NCBI GenBank assembly: GCA_035513135.1 | Contig: DATKCQ010000184.1 | Coordinates: 1 to 7,907 of the forward strand | Direction: 5' to 3' | Length of the DNA: 7,907 nt | Source: Thermohalobaculum sp035513135 | GTDB taxonomy: Bacteria; Pseudomonadota; Alphaproteobacteria; Rhodobacterales; Rhodobacteraceae | Shown: one piece after another, positions 5,468-7,907 of the stretch | How the letters are laid out: every line of letters starts with the position of its first letter | Numbering within the stretch: position 1 is the first letter of the stretch | Notes under the pieces: generated by a model | What the model was told of the DNA's origin: nothing | The model's input: only the letters and a program-made list of their open reading frames with translations | The model's database searches: none | Translations under genes and position numbers: made by a program

Positions 5468-7717
5468 ATGGCACCGCGCGACGACACCGGCCCCCGCGAG
5501 TTCAGGATCGTCGGCACCCGGCCCGTGCGCCCCGACGGCATCGACAAGGTGACGGGCCGCGCCCGCTTCGGCGCCGACATGGTGATGCCCGGGATGCTTA
5601 CCGGCGCGGTCGTGCGCAGCCCGCACGCCCATGCGCGCATCCGCGGCATCGACACCTCGAGGGCCGAGGCGCTCGAGGGCGTCAAGGCCGTGGTCACCCG
5701 GCGCGACTTCCCCGCCGAGGTGCCCGAGGATCATCTCGACGTCCTCGACAACTGCATGGCCGGCGACAAGGCGCTCTATGACGGCCACGCCGTCGCCGCC
5801 GTCGCCGCCATCAGCCCTTCCATCGCCAGGAAGGCGCTGAAGCTGATCGAGGTGGACTACGAGGAGCTGCCCCACGTCACCGACGTGGATGAAGCCATGA
5901 AGCCCGACGCCCCCGTGCTGCACGAGGAAGGCGGCGACGAAACCGTGCCCGCGGCTGTGTCGAGGAACGTCATGCACCGCTACGAGTACGGCCACGGCGA
6001 CGTCGAGGCGGGGCTCGCGGAGGCGGACGCGGTGATCGAGCGCTCGTTCCGCACCGCCGCCACCCACCAGGGCTATATCGAGCCGCACGCCTGCGTCGCC
6101 TCGGTCAGCCCGGACGGCTATGGCGAGCTGTGGGTCTGCACGCAGGGCCACTACATGGTGCGCAACACCTGCGCCGGCATCCTCGGCATGGACGAGGGCG
6201 ACCTGCGCGTCACCGCCTCCGAGATCGGCGGCGGCTTCGGCGGCAAGACCACCGTGTTCATCGAGCCGGTGGCGCTGGCGCTCAGCCGCAAGGCCAACCG
6301 GCCGGTGAAGATGGTGATGAGCCGCGAGGAGGTGTTTCGCGCCACCGGCCCGACCGCCTCGACCTCGATCGACGTGAAGATCGGCATGAAGCGCGACGGC
6401 ACCATCACCGCCGCCCTCGCCGAGCTGCGCTACCAGGGCGGCGCCTATGCCGGCTCGCCGGTGCAGATGGGGGCCATGTCGGCGTTTGCGCCCTATGCGC
6501 TCAGGCACGTGAAGACCATCGGCTACGACGTGGTGACCAACCGCCCGAAGGCCGCGGCCTACCGCGCGCCCGGCGCGCCGATGGCCGCCTTCGCGGTCGA
6601 GAGCGTGCTCGACGAGCTGTGCCAGAAATTCGACCTCGACCCGGTCGAGATGCGCCTCAAGAACGCCGCGCGCGAGGGCAGCAAGGCCTCCTACGGCCCC
6701 ACCTACCCGCGCATCGGCCTCAGCGCGACGCTCGAGGCGGCACGCGACACCGCGCATTACAAGGCGCCGCTCGGCCCCGACCAGGGGCGCGGGCTGGCCT
6801 GCGGCTTCTGGTTCAACTTCGGCGGCGACACCTGCGTCTCGATGAACCTCACCCCCGACGGCACGGTGACGCTGAGCGAGGGCAACCCCGACATCGGCGG
6901 CTCGCGCGCCTCGATGACCATGATGGCCGCCGAGGAGCTGGGCATCCCCTACGAGCAGGTGCGCTGCACCATCGCCGACACCGGGTCCCTGGGCCAGAAC
7001 GAGGTGACCGACGGCAGCCGGGTGACCTTCGCCGTCGGCCTCGCCACCATCAAGGCGGCGCAGGACATGATCAGGAAATGCTGCCAGCGCGCGGCACAGG
7101 TCTGGGGCATCGATGCCGACGCGGTGATCTGGGAGGGTGGCGCGGCCAGGCCCGCCGGCCCCAACGCCGGCAAGTTCGCGCCGATGACGCTGGCCGAGAT
7201 CGCCGCCATCGCCTCGAACACCGGCGGTCCCATCGCCGGCCACCACGAGGCCAACGCGGAAGGCGCCGGCGTCAGCTTCGCCACCCACCTGGTCGACGTC
7301 GAGGTGGACCCCGAGACCGGCGCCGTGAAGGTGCTGCGCTACACGGTGTGCCAGGACGCCGGCAAGGCGGTGCACCCGGCCTACGTCGAGGGCCAGTTCC
7401 AGGGCGGCGCCGTGCAGGGCATCGGCTGGGCGCTCAACGAGGAATACATCTACGGCGAGGACGGCCGGCTGCAGAACCCGGGCTTTCTCGACTACCGCAT
7501 CCCGGTGTGCTCGGACCTGCCGATGATCGACACGGTGATCGTCGAGGTGCCGAACCCCGGCCACCCCTACGGCGTGCGGGGCGTCGGCGAGACCTCGATC
7601 GTGCCGCCGATGGCGGCCATCGCCAACGCGGTCTCGCGCGCCGCCCGCGTGCGCATGGCCGAGCTGCCGATGTCGCCGCCGCGCCTGCTCGCCGCCATCG
7701 AGGGATCGCGCGGCTGA
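5468..7717 (+). CDS. Molybdenum hydroxylase large, molybdopterin-binding catalytic subunit (CoxL/XdhA-like)
   Basis: A 749-residue catalytic subunit that binds the molybdopterin cofactor and hydroxylates its substrate with oxygen from water. An N-terminal 'hammerhead' domain opens with RPVRPDGIDKVTGRARFGAD (18-37), and two Mo-cofactor domains follow. Visible cofactor elements are Gln226 in CTQGHYMVR, GGGFGGK (254-260), AYRAPGAP (364-371), QGGAVQGIGWAL (645-656) and GVGETS (705-710) with the catalytic base Glu708. AYRAPG replaces the AYxCSFR loop of true CO dehydrogenase, so the copper-binding Cys is absent (Ala367). The residue after GGGFGGK is Thr261, where xanthine oxidase has its purine-binding Glu; the Arg of the other purine contact (Arg366) is kept. 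The usual GQG loop is replaced by NPDIGGSRAS (473-482). Length is slightly below CoxL (about 800). The start is fixed by AGGAGG at 8 nt. Carbon monoxide is therefore excluded and purine is unlikely; the substrate is probably an N-heterocycle, aldehyde or aromatic derivative. Confidence 0.95.
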   Translation: MAPRDDTGPREFRIVGTRPVRPDGIDKVTGRARFGADMVMPGMLTGAVVRSPHAHARIRGIDTSRAEALEGVKAVVTRRDFPAEVPEDHLDVLDNCMAGDKALYDGHAVAAVAAISPSIARKALKLIEVDYEELPHVTDVDEAMKPDAPVLHEEGGDETVPAAVSRNVMHRYEYGHGDVEAGLAEADAVIERSFRTAATHQGYIEPHACVASVSPDGYGELWVCTQGHYMVRNTCAGILGMDEGDLRVTASEIGGGFGGKTTVFIEPVALALSRKANRPVKMVMSREEVFRATGPTASTSIDVKIGMKRDGTITAALAELRYQGGAYAGSPVQMGAMSAFAPYALRHVKTIGYDVVTNRPKAAAYRAPGAPMAAFAVESVLDELCQKFDLDPVEMRLKNAAREGSKASYGPTYPRIGLSATLEAARDTAHYKAPLGPDQGRGLACGFWFNFGGDTCVSMNLTPDGTVTLSEGNPDIGGSRASMTMMAAEELGIPYEQVRCTIADTGSLGQNEVTDGSRVTFAVGLATIKAAQDMIRKCCQRAAQVWGIDADAVIWEGGAARPAGPNAGKFAPMTLAEIAAIASNTGGPIAGHHEANAEGAGVSFATHLVDVEVDPETGAVKVLRYTVCQDAGKAVHPAYVEGQFQGGAVQGIGWALNEEYIYGEDGRLQNPGFLDYRIPVCSDLPMIDTVIVEVPNPGHPYGVRGVGETSIVPPMAAIANAVSRAARVRMAELPMSPPRLLAAIEGSRG

Positions 7718-7730
7718 CCGAGGGCACGAC

Positions 7731-7907
7731 ATGGTCAAGGTCGCGGTCTGGGGGACTTTGAAGGACGCCACCGGGGGCGAGGGGGAGGTCGAGGTCGAGG
7801 CGAAGAACCTGCGCCAGCTGCTCGACCGGCTGGCCGCGGACTACCCCGGCCTGAAGCCGCAGATCGAGCGCGGCGTCTCGGTCTCGATCGACGGCGCGAT
7901 CTACAAC
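7731..7907 (+). CDS. MoaD/ThiS-family sulfur-carrier protein, 3' end cut off by the window
   Basis: The first 59 codons of a small ubiquitin-like protein: MVKVAVWGTLKDATGG, then a strand rich in Glu-Val pairs, then LRQLLDRLAADYPGLKPQI and VSVSIDGAIYN. The strand-strand-helix-strand order and the LLDRLAADYPGL helix are typical of MoaD/ThiS proteins of about 80-95 residues. MoaD delivers sulfur to molybdopterin synthase (dithiolene formation) through a C-terminal Gly-Gly, which would lie beyond the window and cannot be checked. It is 13 nt after the large-subunit stop with GAGGG 6 nt before its ATG, so it is almost certainly in the same operon and probably serves cofactor supply for this enzyme. 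A different sulfur-carrier or ubiquitin-like role remains possible. The family call rests on a partial sequence. Confidence 0.8.
   Translation, partial: MVKVAVWGTLKDATGGEGEVEVEAKNLRQLLDRLAADYPGLKPQIERGVSVSIDGAIYN

Noticed and set aside
5468..7717. Calling the enzyme an aerobic CO dehydrogenase
   Set aside because: The subunit order and CoxS cysteine spacing fit, but the copper-binding Cys of the active-site loop is missing.
5408..7771. A 787-codon minus-strand open frame opposite the Mo large-subunit gene
   Set aside because: It has low-complexity Ala/Gly/His/Arg composition and no domain, and lies opposite a gene whose motifs are intact along its full length.

Overview
This is a GC-rich (roughly 70% by eye), gene-dense bacterial window with short intergenic gaps, good Shine-Dalgarno sites and TGA at the end of all six complete genes. 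The gene families and base composition suit a high-GC proteobacterium, most likely alphaproteobacterial. That placement is inference; no taxonomic marker gene is present.

Layout, left to right. (1) Plus strand, 6-1085: a ketopantoate-reductase-like NAD(P)-dependent oxidoreductase. (2) Minus strand, a two-gene operon transcribed from 3930 down to 1093: an NAD(P)-dependent aldehyde dehydrogenase followed 6 nt later by a PcaB-like member of the fumarase/aspartase/adenylosuccinate lyase superfamily. (3) A 185-bp divergent intergenic region (3931-4115) that must hold the control elements of both operons. (4) Plus strand, 4116 to beyond the right edge: a complete three-subunit molybdenum hydroxylase of the xanthine dehydrogenase/CO dehydrogenase family, in the order FAD subunit, [2Fe-2S] subunit, molybdopterin subunit. 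It is followed closely by the start of a MoaD/ThiS-type sulfur-carrier gene that the window cuts off. No gap without a gene exceeds 300 bases. I saw no tRNA, rRNA, CRISPR array or insertion sequence.

How it may work together (inference). The molybdenum enzyme would hydroxylate a substrate with water as oxygen donor, passing electrons through two [2Fe-2S] clusters to FAD. The lyase, aldehyde dehydrogenase and 2-oxoacid-type reductase would then handle the open-chain products. The large subunit lacks the Cys of true CO dehydrogenase and the purine-binding Glu of xanthine oxidase. The lyase lacks the rest of a protocatechuate (pca) cluster. The set therefore looks like a catabolic module, perhaps for a heteroaromatic or related carboxylic compound, whose substrate cannot be read from the sequence. 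The MoaD-like gene suggests that cofactor supply is tied to the enzyme.

The many other long open frames, including antisense frames over 900 codons, are by-products of high GC content.
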